Positions 33,463 through 41,950 of a stretch of 60,813 bases of DNA are shown piece after piece. This DNA comes from Streptacidiphilus melanogenes (lineage in GTDB: Bacteria; Actinomycetota; Actinomycetes; Streptomycetales; Streptomycetaceae). The notes beneath the pieces are model-generated. The model saw only the letters and a program-made list of their open reading frames with translations. It ran no database searches and was not told the DNA's origin. Where the stretch lies: the NCBI RefSeq assembly GCF_000787835.1, contig NZ_BBPP01000006.1, positions 191,548 to 252,360 on the forward strand, given 5' to 3'. The first letter of the stretch is position 1. Every line of letters starts with the position of its first letter. The position numbers were made by a program, and so were the translations under genes.

Positions 33463-33660
33463 TCAATCAACGGCCAGCCGCACGGGTCGTCCGGGATTCG
33501 CCGGGTGCTCTGGGAGGACGATCCGTCCAACTGCGTTGGCCGACCACAACCGGTGCCAACCAAGTCTCCTCGACCTCGGCACACCGAGGGCTGCAGACAG
33601 CTCAGGCATCCACACGCCGTGGGCGTGGAACAGAGCGGCGCGGCGACGAGCCGTCTGACC
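33463..33660 (-). pseudogene. Possible transposase helix-turn-helix fragment
   Basis: A minus-strand reading of about 65 codons (TARRRAALFHAHGVWMPELS, then LGVPRSRRLGWHRLW ... NPGRP) resembles the winged HTH at the start of IS630-type transposases. No catalytic domain follows and no start codon is obvious. With the remnant at 32935-33430 it suggests an old insertion site next to the VapBC module. Confidence 0.3.
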
Positions 33661-33689
33661 GCTTCGAAGCCGGGCCCAGCCGCCATGCA

Positions 33690-33707
33690 TATGGTGGAGG
33701 TACCATA
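33690..33707. promoter_or_regulatory. Probable VapB operator over the ribosome site
   Basis: Inverted repeat tatggt-N6-accata whose spacer is ggaggt, the vapB ribosome-binding site. The antitoxin ATG follows five bases later. Binding of the ribbon-helix-helix antitoxin here would silence its own operon. Confidence 0.6.
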
Positions 33708-33712
33708 ACCCT

Positions 33713-33952
33713 ATGGCACTGAAGAAGACCACCGTCATGGTGGACGAACAGGATCTCGCGCTGATCAAAGCGGCAGCAGAGCGTGAAGGCCGCCCCGAAT
33801 CGGAGTACTTCCGCGAGGCCTTCCACCTCGCCGCACTCCGCACCCAGCGCTGGGACGAGGACTGGGACATCCCCCGTCTCGACTTCGGCCACCCCGTGAG
33901 CGCCGAGGAAATCCACGAGACCGTGTCCGACGCAGTGCCGGACCAGAAGTGA
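33713..33952 (+). CDS. vapB: Ribbon-helix-helix antitoxin VapB
   Basis: 79-aa antitoxin. The N-terminal ribbon (KKTTVMVDEQDLALIKAAAE) and helices (GRPESEYFREAFHLAALR) form a DNA-binding RHH domain; the acidic C-terminal tail (WDEDWDIPRLDFGHPVSAEE) should wrap the toxin. Its stop overlaps the start of the PIN toxin gene by four bases. It is expected to neutralise VapC and autorepress through the palindrome just upstream. Confidence 0.88.
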   Translation: MALKKTTVMVDEQDLALIKAAAEREGRPESEYFREAFHLAALRTQRWDEDWDIPRLDFGHPVSAEEIHETVSDAVPDQK

Positions 33953-34383
33953 TCGTCATCGGCGACACCTCCGGCCTGGTCGCAGCGCTGAACGTCGCCG
34001 ACCCCGAACACGAGGCTGCTCGGGCCGCCCTGCGCGAAGCCGCCCTCACCGTGGTCTCCCCACTCGTTCTCCTGGAGATCGAGCACATCACCACGCGCAA
34101 CGTCAGCCGCCAGGCCGCCCTCTCGGTCAGCGACTGGCTGCTCAGCCAGGAACAGACGGGCCGGGTGGCCATTCCCGGCCTGTCCGCCGACACCCTACGC
34201 AAGGCCCGCAAAGTGCAGGACCGATACGCGGGCCTGCGGCTGGACCTGACCGACGCCGTCAACGTCGTCCTCGCCGAACAGTTCGACACCGAGTCCATCC
34301 TCACTCTGGACCGCCGTGACTTCCGCGCCCTCATGCCGCTGACCGGGAAACACGGCTTCCGCCTGCTCCCCGACGATCGGTAA
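33949..34383 (+). CDS. vapC: PIN-domain toxin VapC
   Basis: 144-aa ribonuclease toxin. The four acidic PIN residues are visible: Asp 6 (IGDTSGL), Glu 43 (LLEIEH), Asp 102 (LDLTDAVN) and Asp 121/124 (LTLDRRDF). GTG 33949 overlaps the antitoxin stop, typical of VapBC operons. Targets of the family are tRNA or rRNA; the specific target cannot be inferred. No inactivating change is seen. Confidence 0.9.
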   Translation: MIVIGDTSGLVAALNVADPEHEAARAALREAALTVVSPLVLLEIEHITTRNVSRQAALSVSDWLLSQEQTGRVAIPGLSADTLRKARKVQDRYAGLRLDLTDAVNVVLAEQFDTESILTLDRRDFRALMPLTGKHGFRLLPDDR

Positions 34384-34616
34384 CGCGAGCAACGGTGCCC
34401 GTGTCGCCTCCGACATCAAGAGCCACACGAACCGCTTGCTCGAAGGAGTCAGCGGTACGCACGGTCCAGACCGCGGAGCCAAGACAGGGCTAGAGACCGG
34501 CAGCCAATCACAACAACCTGATCAGCGCAGGGGCGCCGCCGGGTAAGCGGCCGGGTAGTTCACCGGGTTTCCCGTGTTTCCGCTGTTACTGACGGCCGCC
34601 ATGACGAGCTTGCCCT

Positions 34617-35711
34617 GTGTCGGCGTCAGCCGCACTCGTTTGGGCGATGGCCGAGCTGACCCTGCGTCTACCGGCAGCATCGGACGAGGCGATGGCGTGG
34701 TTTACCGAGCTTGCCTCGGACCCGTCGGTCGCGCCCGAGACCCGGCTCGCCGCCGTGGTCCAGCGCGCCCGGTGTGCTCCGGACCGGATCGCTCTCGACG
34801 TCGTTCCCACCGCGATCGAGCTGCTCAGCGAGCTCGCACAGGTCCACGTCCCGGCCTCCGCGTGGGCGGACCTGCCACGCAAGAAGACCCCAAAGTCAAA
34901 GGCGAACGCCGTACCGCCGCACATCCTCGCCGCGTTCGAGGACCTTAAAGGACACGGGCGCGTCCACTCCCCCACCACCGACCTGCTGCACACCTTCCAC
35001 CAGGCCCTGGCGCACAGGGTGCACCCGCGCACGGCGCTGCTGGCAGCACAGGTGCGCGACCCCGACCCCGGCGCGCGGCTGGACGCCCTGCGCATGAGCG
35101 GGGACCTGATGCGGGCCTGGCGCGGTGACCACACGTCACTGATCACGCTGGTCGCCCTCGCCTCACTCGGAGATCCGGCCGCGCTGCCGGTAGTCCACGA
35201 CACGCTCACCACAGCGGTGGGCATCGCGCAGTGGGGCATCGCCTGCTCGGCATTGGAGACCCTGCGCGCCTTCGGTCCGGCGGCGGCACCGGCCCTCGCC
35301 GAGATCCGCGCCCTGACCGGCTCCACGGACGCCCACGTCCGGCCCGCCGCCGTCGCCGCCCTCTGGGCCGTCGGCCGCGACCACGAGGAAATCATGCCGC
35401 TCCTCCTTGACCTGCTGGACGACACCATCACCTTCCGCATCTCGGACGCGACCGAGGTCTTGGGCCAGATCGGCGCTCCGGCCGCAGCAGCGCTACCGCG
35501 CCTGCGCTCCCTCCTGACGCACGAATATGAGTGGGTCCGCGTCCCATGCGCCGTGGCCTGCCTCGCCCGCATGGGCACCGCTGCCCGACCCGCCCTGCCC
35601 CTGCTCCGCTCCCAACTGGCCCTCCCCCGGCGCGGCGGCCGATTCTCCAACATCAGCAACGACGAGGACCTGCAGGCCATCACCCAGAAGATCATCCGGG
35701 GCCTCACCTGA
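34617..35711 (+). CDS. HEAT-repeat protein
   Basis: 364-aa all-helical protein. Successive HEAT-like helix pairs are visible (DPDPGARLDALRMSGDLMRA, then SLGDPAALPVV, AFGPAAAPALAEIRAL, STDAHVRPAAVAALWAVG, QIGAPAAAALPRLRSLL, EWVRVPCAVACLARMGTAAR). It starts abruptly at GTG 34617 with a poor ribosome site, and related proteins are often longer, so the N-terminus may have been lost. A similar architecture occurs at 36568-38448 on the other side of the attachment site. Such proteins act as scaffolds; no activity can be stated. The 34384-34616 gap before it holds nothing I can support. Confidence 0.75.
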   Translation: MSASAALVWAMAELTLRLPAASDEAMAWFTELASDPSVAPETRLAAVVQRARCAPDRIALDVVPTAIELLSELAQVHVPASAWADLPRKKTPKSKANAVPPHILAAFEDLKGHGRVHSPTTDLLHTFHQALAHRVHPRTALLAAQVRDPDPGARLDALRMSGDLMRAWRGDHTSLITLVALASLGDPAALPVVHDTLTTAVGIAQWGIACSALETLRAFGPAAAPALAEIRALTGSTDAHVRPAAVAALWAVGRDHEEIMPLLLDLLDDTITFRISDATEVLGQIGAPAAAALPRLRSLLTHEYEWVRVPCAVACLARMGTAARPALPLLRSQLALPRRGGRFSNISNDEDLQAITQKIIRGLT

Positions 35712-35903
35712 CCCAGCATCAGCGCTGGATGCGAGGCCGCTTGCTCCAGAAAGGCTGGCCTGCGGCCTCGGTCGCGCAGGCCCGCCAAAACGCTCACGCG
35801 GCACTGGTCGGCCTTCTCCCGGCGCGGGGCCCGGCAGGGCGAACTCATGCGAGCCGTTCACATCCGACCCGAGCCCGTGCTCCCACCCCGCTCCCGCCAC
35901 GGG

Positions 35904-35949
35904 CACAAAAAGACCTGCGGCTCCATGATCAATCATGAAGCCGCAGGTC
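35904..35949 (-). terminator. tRNA-Lys terminator (left copy)
   Basis: Hairpin of 35912-35929 with 35932-35949 (18-base arms, one mismatch), followed on the minus strand by TTTTTGTG. It lies 14 bases beyond the CCA end of the tRNA fragment and is the natural terminator of a minus-strand tRNA-Lys gene. Confidence 0.85.
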
Positions 35950-35965
35950 AGATACCACCTTGGTG

Positions 35966-36004
35966 GTGCGCCGCCAGGGACTCGAACCCCGGACCCGCTG
36001 ATTA
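35966..36004 (-). repeat. Attachment-site core, left copy (3' part of tRNA-Lys)
   Basis: 39 bases identical to 47885-47923. Read on the minus strand it is the 3' part of a tRNA-Lys: end of the anticodon loop (taatcagc), T-arm ggttcgagtcc, acceptor strand ggcggcgc and discriminator A. Here it is followed by CCA (35966-35964) and a terminator. The 5' half of the tRNA is absent, because the DNA at 36005 onward is unrelated. This is the junction between the chromosome downstream of the tRNA and the integrated element. Confidence 0.88.
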
Positions 36005-36128
36005 CCCGTTCTGGCGCGACGTCCCGGACCACCGCGGTCGCAACTGGATGGGGCGGCTCCTGGAGCTCACCCGCTCCGAGCTCGTCATCCAGCGGACACT
36101 CGGTCCGACCGACAGCTCGAAGCAGTAA
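36005..36128 (+). pseudogene. 3' end of a truncated reading frame at the element edge
   Basis: The frame running out of the attachment core gives YPFWRDVPDHRGRNWMGRLL and then ELTRSELVIQRTLGPTDSSK before a stop. It looks like the C-terminus of a protein cut by the integration or excision boundary. The family is not recognised and the call is weak. Confidence 0.3.
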
Positions 36129-36224
36129 CGTCGAAGTGAGCCGCTTCAGGCTCGGTCGATCGCGGCTCGCGCCGACGGCCGACGCCAAGCAATTGAGTGT
36201 CCCTCGGCAACGCCGCCGTGCAGA

Positions 36225-36577
36225 ATGGCCGCATGGCGACTTGAAGACCACCATCCGGACGGAAGTCCTGGCGTAAGACAGGCCACGGCTGGTCTGTCCG
36301 CGACGGTGACCGCTGGATCTGCACTGTATGCCACGAGCCTGTCCGCTCCTACCAGTACCGCTTCCATTCTCCCGGGTCCTCCAGCTTCGGGCGCTGCATC
36401 GGGTTCGTCTGGTGCTCTGGATGCCAGATCTACTCGGGCAACATGGTCTACTTTCCCCGCAAGCGGGCCCTGGTCGACGCCCTTGAATCGCTGCCTGCCG
36501 ATGACCGAGACCGGCTGCTCCGGAAGGAAGCCGCGTTGATCGACTATCTGGACGGACAGGGCATCGGTCAGCACTGA
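36225..36577 (+). pseudogene. Small Cys-rich protein gene with a frameshift
   Basis: One frame starts MAAWRLEDHHPDGS at 36225. From about 36262 the sense continues in another frame as WRKTGHGWSVRDGDRWICTV, CHEPVRSYQYRFHSPGSSSF, GRCIGFVWCSGCQIYSGNMV and on to the TGA at 36575-36577. The second frame has CxxC pairs (CTVC, CSGC) suggesting a zinc ribbon, and a helical end, but its own frame has a stop at 36242 and no start codon. One base gained or lost near 36260 would restore a protein of about 117 aa. A sequencing error is the alternative. Its stop overlaps the 3' end of the convergent HEAT gene. Confidence 0.6.
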
Positions 36578-38448
36578 CCGGCGCTCTGCGCAGGAGACAA
36601 CCGCTCCAGCGCCGACCTCGCGGCGCGGGCAAGGCGCTCGTCTCTCCGGAGTTCCTCGTCCTCATCGCCCGTGTTCACCCCGATCCGTGTGCGACGGTAC
36701 GCCAGCGCTTCGAGCGCGGGAACCGCCTGTTGAGCGAACGGACTCATGTCGGCGAGCAGATCACAGGCATCCAGGCCGAAGACGTCGTCGGTGACGTAGT
36801 CCGGTACGACCTCCAGGAGCAGGGGCGCGACACTCGGGCCCTGCACGTTCCAGAGCAGGCGCATCGCGCGTGGATGGAGACGCCTTGGGTCCTCCGCCAT
36901 CCGGCTCAGCCGCTCCGCGTGCCGGGGTGTGAGTCCGCCGTGCGCGTGGAGGCACTCCATGAGCGGCAGGACGCGGCGCATTGCCCGGACGGTGTCCGGG
37001 AGCTGATCGAGCCGGCTTTCGGCGTGGGTGCGTTCTCCGGTCACCGAGAGGAGCACGGCCGCGCACGTGTCGGCCAGGTCTTCTCGCTCCAGGCAGCGGA
37101 GCAGCGCCGGTCCGGCGGAGGAAGCCGCTGGTCCCAGAGCCGCGAGGACGTCAAGGGCCCGGCGGCGGACCCACACGCGGCACGTCTGCGGCGAAGGCGC
37201 CGACGTGTCCACCAGTGCCACGAGGTCGGGAACCAGTGGCGCGGCTGCCGGCCCCAGACTCACGGCTGCGGCCAGGGCCCCGGCCAGCAGACAGCCCGTG
37301 TGCCACCGGTCCTCGGGGCAGTGCTGGTCAGCCGCGCGAAGGGCCTCGCGTACAGCGTCCACCCACAACGCCGGGTCGGTGCTTGGCGGGATGACGCCCT
37401 CGACGGCCTCAACGAAACCGCGCGAAATGAAGCCTGTTCTCACGAGACCGCTCAGTACAGTGGCAGCGCGTTGATCCCCCACCCGTCCGAGACCCATGGC
37501 GGCCTCGGTCCGAATCCCCGGGTCCTCCAGCACCGCGGCCAGAACGTCGGCGCACAGCCGGGAGGCATCCAGACTCGCGCAGACACTGCTGACTGCCTCG
37601 CCGCGCACCTCGGCGTCGGCGTCACCGAGAGCCGCGCTCAGAGGCAGGCTGAGCCGGTCGGGCGCGCCACGCCAACGACGTAGCGCCCCACGGGCAATGT
37701 CGACGCCGGCCAGGCGAGCGACCGGGGACGGGTGGACCAGGAGCTGCGACGCCCAGTTGTAGGCCGCCTCCTCGCGGTCCTGCCGGACCAGCGCGAGCGA
37801 CCACCACCAGCCGGGACGAACGGCAAGCTTGGAGCCTGGGCCTCCCAGGCGCTCTCCAGCCGACGGCAGGCAGGACAGTGCGAGGTCCTCCCACATCGGC
37901 CACTGCTCCTCTGGAGCAACTCGGACCGCTGCGAGGGCTGCGCGGAGTCGGACTGCGTCGTCCGGGTCGGTCCGCAGGCTTTCGGCGAGCGTGGTTGCCG
38001 CGTCGCCGGTGAGGTCCCCGTGCGAGCTGAACATTGCCTCCACGAGGGCGAGACGAGCCACCGGGTCAAGGGGTGAGCCCGGTTCCCGGACCATGTCGAA
38101 GGCATGCTCCGGGTCGGCGGTCGCGAGGAGCCATGCCGCGCTGCGGCGGACGGTTCCGTCCGGATCAGCGAGGCACGATCGGGCGCGCTCCGCGGCCGCG
38201 TGCCAGGGTTGCGCACCCCAGCTCATGTCGGTCAGAAGCTGCAGGGTCCGGCAGCGGGCTTCGGCATCAGGGTGCTCGAAGTAGCCGAAGAGCAGACGGG
38301 CCACCGGGCCGTTGCGTTCTTCGCGCACGGCGGTGAACAGGGCGCTGCGGGCGTCACCGTAAGCGCTCCCCCTCGGGTCGGCGAGTGCGGCGGCAAGCCA
38401 TGCGTCCACGAGTTGGTCCGGCTCGAAGGCCGTTCCGCCGGGGGTCAC
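36568..38448 (-). CDS. HEAT-repeat protein (immunity-island cargo)
   Basis: 626-aa soluble helical-repeat protein, GTG start at 38448. At least ten HEAT/PBS-lyase-like repeats can be picked out (PDAEARCRTLQLLTDMSW, PDGTVRRSAAWLLATADP, PDDAVRLRAALAAVRVAP, PSPVARLAGVDIARGALRRW, GDADAEVRGEAVSSVCASL, EDPGIRTEAAMGLGRVGDQ). No catalytic motif is present. HEAT proteins are frequent members of toxin-immunity loci, which fits the neighbours, but this is inference. It converges on, and overlaps by ten bases, the frameshifted gene at 36225-36577. Confidence 0.8.
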   Translation of the reverse strand: MTPGGTAFEPDQLVDAWLAAALADPRGSAYGDARSALFTAVREERNGPVARLLFGYFEHPDAEARCRTLQLLTDMSWGAQPWHAAAERARSCLADPDGTVRRSAAWLLATADPEHAFDMVREPGSPLDPVARLALVEAMFSSHGDLTGDAATTLAESLRTDPDDAVRLRAALAAVRVAPEEQWPMWEDLALSCLPSAGERLGGPGSKLAVRPGWWWSLALVRQDREEAAYNWASQLLVHPSPVARLAGVDIARGALRRWRGAPDRLSLPLSAALGDADAEVRGEAVSSVCASLDASRLCADVLAAVLEDPGIRTEAAMGLGRVGDQRAATVLSGLVRTGFISRGFVEAVEGVIPPSTDPALWVDAVREALRAADQHCPEDRWHTGCLLAGALAAAVSLGPAAAPLVPDLVALVDTSAPSPQTCRVWVRRRALDVLAALGPAASSAGPALLRCLEREDLADTCAAVLLSVTGERTHAESRLDQLPDTVRAMRRVLPLMECLHAHGGLTPRHAERLSRMAEDPRRLHPRAMRLLWNVQGPSVAPLLLEVVPDYVTDDVFGLDACDLLADMSPFAQQAVPALEALAYRRTRIGVNTGDEDEELRRDERLARAARSALERLSPAQSAGQC

Positions 38449-38625
38449 CGGCTGGAAAGGGCACTGCCCTTCAACAAAGTCGTCATACGGCCGATCATGT
38501 CCAGTCGACGCAGGTTCCGCAACCGGATTCGGGCTGCCCTGACGGTGAGCAGGTGCCGGGTCCGTGCTCTGACTCGCGCATTCTGCTCGCTGGCCTCCAA
38601 TCGCTCGGCACGGGCAAGGTGTTGG

Positions 38626-39189
38626 TCAGGACCCGTCCTCGATGACGTCGCACCACGGCTTGCCTTCGGCCCAGTGACGAACCCAGCCAGCGAAGCCCGA
38701 CTGGCCCGTGGTGCCGCCGAATTCGGCGCCGAAGGGAGAGGCCCCCTCGCCGCAGATGAACCAGACGTGACCGCGGTGCTCGCCGGTCACGATCAGATGC
38801 CAGTTCATTCCGCATCCGTCAGTCCCCAGAACGATGGAGCCGTTCAGGAAGACAGCGTCCGTGTCGGGTTCCTCCTCGTCCTCCTCCCAGATCCATCGTT
38901 CGGCGAGCGGGAAGGGGATACTCAGGTCGCGCTCTCCGAGGGCGTCCGGCCAGTCGGCGGGCAGGTCGCCGATCGGGAGGATCCCGTCGTAGTCGGTGGG
39001 GCCGAGCGATGTGCCGTCGGTGATCTCGGCGACGAAGGTCCGGTAGGGCTCGGGCAGCACGACGCCGTGGCGGCCCTCGAATGCGTGGACCGCCTCCCAG
39101 CCGAGAGCATCTTCCGGCCCGCCGTCCCCGAACTCCTCTCGGAGCAACTTCAGGTCGGCCGGGGAGGCGTGTTCGGTGTTCAGGGTCAC
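38626..39189 (-). CDS. SMI1/KNR4 (SUKH) family immunity protein
   Basis: 188-aa protein starting at GTG 39189 (VTLNTEHASPADLKLLREEF), which overlaps the upstream stop by four bases (GTGA) and has GGAGAGGA upstream. The SUKH pattern is clear: WEAVHAFEGRHGVVLPEPYR, TFVAEITDG, YDGILPIGDLPADW, then DAVFLNGSIVLGTDGCG and GHVWFICGEGASPF. SUKH proteins neutralise contact-dependent and polymorphic toxins, usually nucleases, and occur in clusters without the toxin. It forms a two-gene operon with the DUF2199 gene. The specific toxin is unknown. Confidence 0.9.
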   Translation of the reverse strand: MTLNTEHASPADLKLLREEFGDGGPEDALGWEAVHAFEGRHGVVLPEPYRTFVAEITDGTSLGPTDYDGILPIGDLPADWPDALGERDLSIPFPLAERWIWEEDEEEPDTDAVFLNGSIVLGTDGCGMNWHLIVTGEHRGHVWFICGEGASPFGAEFGGTTGQSGFAGWVRHWAEGKPWCDVIEDGS

Positions 39190-40106
39190 CGGGTGGTTTC
39201 CTCTCCGTCTTCGACGCGGATGGAGCGCCAGACGTGCCTGGCCCACGCCAGGTCCGCGGTCTCGTCGAAGACGCAGCCGGTGACCAAGGCCGCGCCAGGC
39301 ACCACGACAAAGCCGTAGAGCGTGTGCTGCTCCTTGCCCTCCCGGACGGTGGTCGTCCAGAACGCATGCCGCAGGCAGCCCGGTTCGCGTTCGGTGAGCT
39401 GCTGCTCGGCCGGTACGGACGGAGCGCCCTGGAGAAGCGCGGCGAGCTGGGCTTCAAGGTCGGCGTCTGGCTCGCGCCGTGTCAGGGCGTCGAGGAAGAC
39501 CGTGCGGCCCGGGCCGTAGAAACGGTGGCTGCCGTCGACGACTCGGCCCTGTAGGCCGGGTGTGCGCTCGATGGACCAACGCCCGTCGACGCGGGTACGA
39601 ACGGGCACCGGAAGCGCGTGGCCGAAGCGGCTCAGGACGTAGTCGCGGTTCCACTCGTCGGTCAGGACTTCGGAGACGGCCGTGCTCTTCGCCGCCGTCA
39701 CGTATGGGATCTCGCCCTCGTTCAGGACGGTGGCGGTGACCCGCGAGTCGAGGCGGCGGTCCTGCCAGGGGCGGGTGGCGTTCGCCAGGGTGCCCTCGAA
39801 CACGAGGTCGCGATAGGCAGGGGTCTCCCACGCCTCCGCGGCGCGGGCAAGGTCGGCGTCAGTGATCCGCAGCCAGGTGCCGATCACCAGCTCGATCCCG
39901 TCCGTGAGGCGGACCGGCAGCAGGCAACGGACGAAGGAGCCGTGCCCGTCCGCCTGCAACAGAGCCTGCAGGCCCTCGGGATGCCGCCGCGCCTGCTCGT
40001 CACCGCCGAACACCGCGTCGGGAAGGCCGAACCTCACATCGATGCGCTTGTCGTCCGGCGTGGGGGCACCGCAGCAGGAGCAAGCCGGTACTGGATGGCT
40101 GATCAC
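39186..40106 (-). CDS. DUF2199 domain protein
   Basis: 306-aa protein. The N-terminus has CSCCG followed by the DUF2199 pattern (DVRFGLPDAVFGGDEQARR, then GSFVRCLLPVRLTDGIELVI, GTWLRITDADLARAAEAW, EGTLANATRPW). The C-terminal half is a separate domain (PGRTVFLDALTRREPDADLE, YGFVVVPGAALVTGCVF) of unknown type. Its stop overlaps the start of the SUKH gene, so the two are co-translated. DUF2199 proteins often sit in immunity clusters; the molecular function is unknown. Confidence 0.8.
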   Translation of the reverse strand: MISHPVPACSCCGAPTPDDKRIDVRFGLPDAVFGGDEQARRHPEGLQALLQADGHGSFVRCLLPVRLTDGIELVIGTWLRITDADLARAAEAWETPAYRDLVFEGTLANATRPWQDRRLDSRVTATVLNEGEIPYVTAAKSTAVSEVLTDEWNRDYVLSRFGHALPVPVRTRVDGRWSIERTPGLQGRVVDGSHRFYGPGRTVFLDALTRREPDADLEAQLAALLQGAPSVPAEQQLTEREPGCLRHAFWTTTVREGKEQHTLYGFVVVPGAALVTGCVFDETADLAWARHVWRSIRVEDGEETTR

Positions 40107-40116
40107 GGCGCGCAGC

Positions 40117-40282
40117 CTAGGGCCTCTCTTATGGATCAGGTCGGATCAGCGCGCGGCGTTGGAGTGCGTGCATCGCAAGGCGGAGGAGGGAGTCCATGCG
40201 GAGCATAGGCAACCGACGACAACGCAGCGAGGTGCGTGCTCCGGCGGCGCGCGCCCGACATGATCCATAAGAGAGGCCCTAG
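40117..40282. mobile_element. MITE-like element with 22-bp perfect terminal inverted repeats
   Basis: The ends 40117-40138 and 40261-40282 are exact inverted repeats of ctagggcctctcttatggatca. The outer TA or CTAG is compatible with a target duplication. The element is 166 bp and has no transposase. It lies between two divergently oriented genes, 10 bases from the DUF2199 start. The short non-coding body and long perfect ends fit a non-autonomous derivative of an IS5- or IS630-type element. Confidence 0.85.
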
Positions 40283-40393
40283 CCGGACCCGCTGACACCG
40301 AAGCACGGGACGGCAAGCGCGGTCCGAAAACCCCTTGCGGCCGGTCGGCCTGCTTGGTGGGATGCGGGGGTTTCGGCGGTGGGAGGCGACGGC

Positions 40394-41401
40394 TTGGCCG
40401 TGTTCGGGTGTGCAGGCTGCGGTGCGGTACTGACCGCGGCGGTGTCGGAGGTGGCGTTGCCAATCCACCTGGCCGACACACACTGGGAGACGCTGCACCC
40501 GCCACTGCTGGAAGCCGGGTCCTACACCGTCGACCCGGAGCCGTACGGACCGCCATGGCGGCAGTGGGACGAGGCCGGGGCGCGCGAGGCAGCGGAGCGG
40601 GGGCGCTTCGCGCCGTTCGGCGCGCTGTCCGACGGGCCGTCGGGCACCGTCCTCCTCGCGCCCGGCGACCTGCGGGGCGCCCGGCTGATCCTGGAGCGGG
40701 CCGGGGGCTACTGCATGGGGATCAACGGGAGAGACGGGCCGAACCTTGCCTGCCTGGCCTGCGATCTGCCGGTCGGAACGAGGATGGACGACTGCGGGTG
40801 CTGGCAGGTGGTCCGGCTCGACGCGCAAGCGGTGGTGCGGCTGCCCGGCCCGCCGGAGCGGCCGGTCATGGACTGGGCGGAGCTGCTGGCCACCGGCGCG
40901 CTGTGGCACCGGCTGGGCGAGTACCGGGACATCCCGGCGGGCGTTGCTCTCGCCCAGGTCGTGGTGGCCGCCGGGGGCGCGCCGGTCGAGGTGGCGCCCG
41001 GGCCGGTTGCCGAGCTCCTCGGCCGGGCGCTCGGCGCGCTGCTACCCGCCGGGGAAGGCGCGAAGCGGCTTGACCTGGCGGGGCCAGGATTCGGCGAGCC
41101 AGCCGCTGAACTGGTGCTGGTGCCGGTCCACCCACAGACCGGAGACATCTGGCAGCCCCACGGCGGGGCGGTACCAGTCCCTGTGGATGCCGCGCTCTGG
41201 GCCGAGCTCGCCTTCCCACCCCACCGGACCCGGTTGCCGGTAGTCGGCGGGCTGCCAGCAGGCGTGGAACGGGACGATCCGCTGCCGCCGCACCCGTGGT
41301 ACCCGTTCCAGCCGTCCCGGGAGGCGTTCCGCTACACGTTGGCGCGGCTGCCCGCCGTCAGGGAGCCGTGGCTGCGGGCAATCTACGACCAAGGATGGTG
41401 A
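40394..41401 (+). CDS. Cys-rich protein of a streptomycete hypothetical family
   Basis: 335-aa protein. TTG 40394 is preferred because GGGAGG lies 7 bases upstream; GTG 40379 and 40400 are alternatives. It begins MAVFGCAGCGAVLTAAVS, a CxxC pair, and has a second Cys group (GYCMGINGRDGPNLACLACD ... DDCGCWQVV), which together may bind one or two zinc ions. The segment DPEPYGPPWRQW is shared in altered form with the gene at 41931-42440. The C-terminal half resembles no family I know. No catalytic residues can be named. It lies in the immunity-gene island. Confidence 0.75.
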   Translation: MAVFGCAGCGAVLTAAVSEVALPIHLADTHWETLHPPLLEAGSYTVDPEPYGPPWRQWDEAGAREAAERGRFAPFGALSDGPSGTVLLAPGDLRGARLILERAGGYCMGINGRDGPNLACLACDLPVGTRMDDCGCWQVVRLDAQAVVRLPGPPERPVMDWAELLATGALWHRLGEYRDIPAGVALAQVVVAAGGAPVEVAPGPVAELLGRALGALLPAGEGAKRLDLAGPGFGEPAAELVLVPVHPQTGDIWQPHGGAVPVPVDAALWAELAFPPHRTRLPVVGGLPAGVERDDPLPPHPWYPFQPSREAFRYTLARLPAVREPWLRAIYDQGW

Positions 41402-41461
41402 GCCGTCAGAAGCCGTGACGTCCACACCGCACACCCGCGGTGCCGCTGAGTCGTCAGCCTT

Positions 41462-41950
41462 TCAGCGAGCCGGGAAAGAATCCAAGGTAAGGTCCCATTT
41501 GTCGGCTTCGTGAAGCAGTGCCGCCTCATTCATGCGGACCTCCAGGAAGTACTGGTAGATGTCCGCGCTGTCGCCTCCCTGCTTCCACGGGGGCGCCGCC
41601 TCCAGGAAGAGGTGAACCCGAATCACCGCCCCCCGTTTGTCCCGGCTGGCCAGGCTTACGGCCAGCATCGGTTCGACGAACCATGTGTCCGGGGACAGCC
41701 AGCCTTCAGCATCGGGTCCGGTCACCGCGACCGTCCCGGCGGCCACCGCCCGCAGCCACGCGGAGACCTGACGGGCCTCGCCGGCCAGCAGGCACGGATC
41801 AGCAAAGGACCAACTGCCGTCAGGAGTGACCACCGTGCCACCGATGACCAGCCAGTTGTCGTCGTAGGAGTCGCCTCGGGCTGCGGGGAACTGATAGCGC
41901 AGTGGATTCAGCTCGACGCTGCTCGCGTGATCACTGAGCAGCACTGTCAC
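41462..41950 (-). CDS. WapI-like immunity protein
   Basis: 162-aa protein starting at GTG 41950 ([20 protein letters not shown]), with GAGGAAGG just upstream; GTG 41944 is an alternative. The pattern LLSD..SSVEL...YQFP, then [40 protein letters not shown] and [12 protein letters not shown] matches proteins annotated as WapI-type immunity proteins, the antidotes to WapA wall-associated tRNase toxins. It overlaps the 3' end of the upstream Cys-rich gene by 20 bases, so the two are co-translated. Confidence 0.75.
   Translation of the reverse strand: MTVLLSDHASSVELNPLRYQFPAARGDSYDDNWLVIGGTVVTPDGSWSFADPCLLAGEARQVSAWLRAVAAGTVAVTGPDAEGWLSPDTWFVEPMLAVSLASRDKRGAVIRVHLFLEAAPPWKQGGDSADIYQYFLEVRMNEAALLHEADKWDLTLDSFPAR

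Noticed and set aside
35712-35903. Small coding frames between the HEAT gene and the tRNA terminator
   Set aside because: Several frames are open for 60-130 codons, but none has a ribosome site or protein-like composition.
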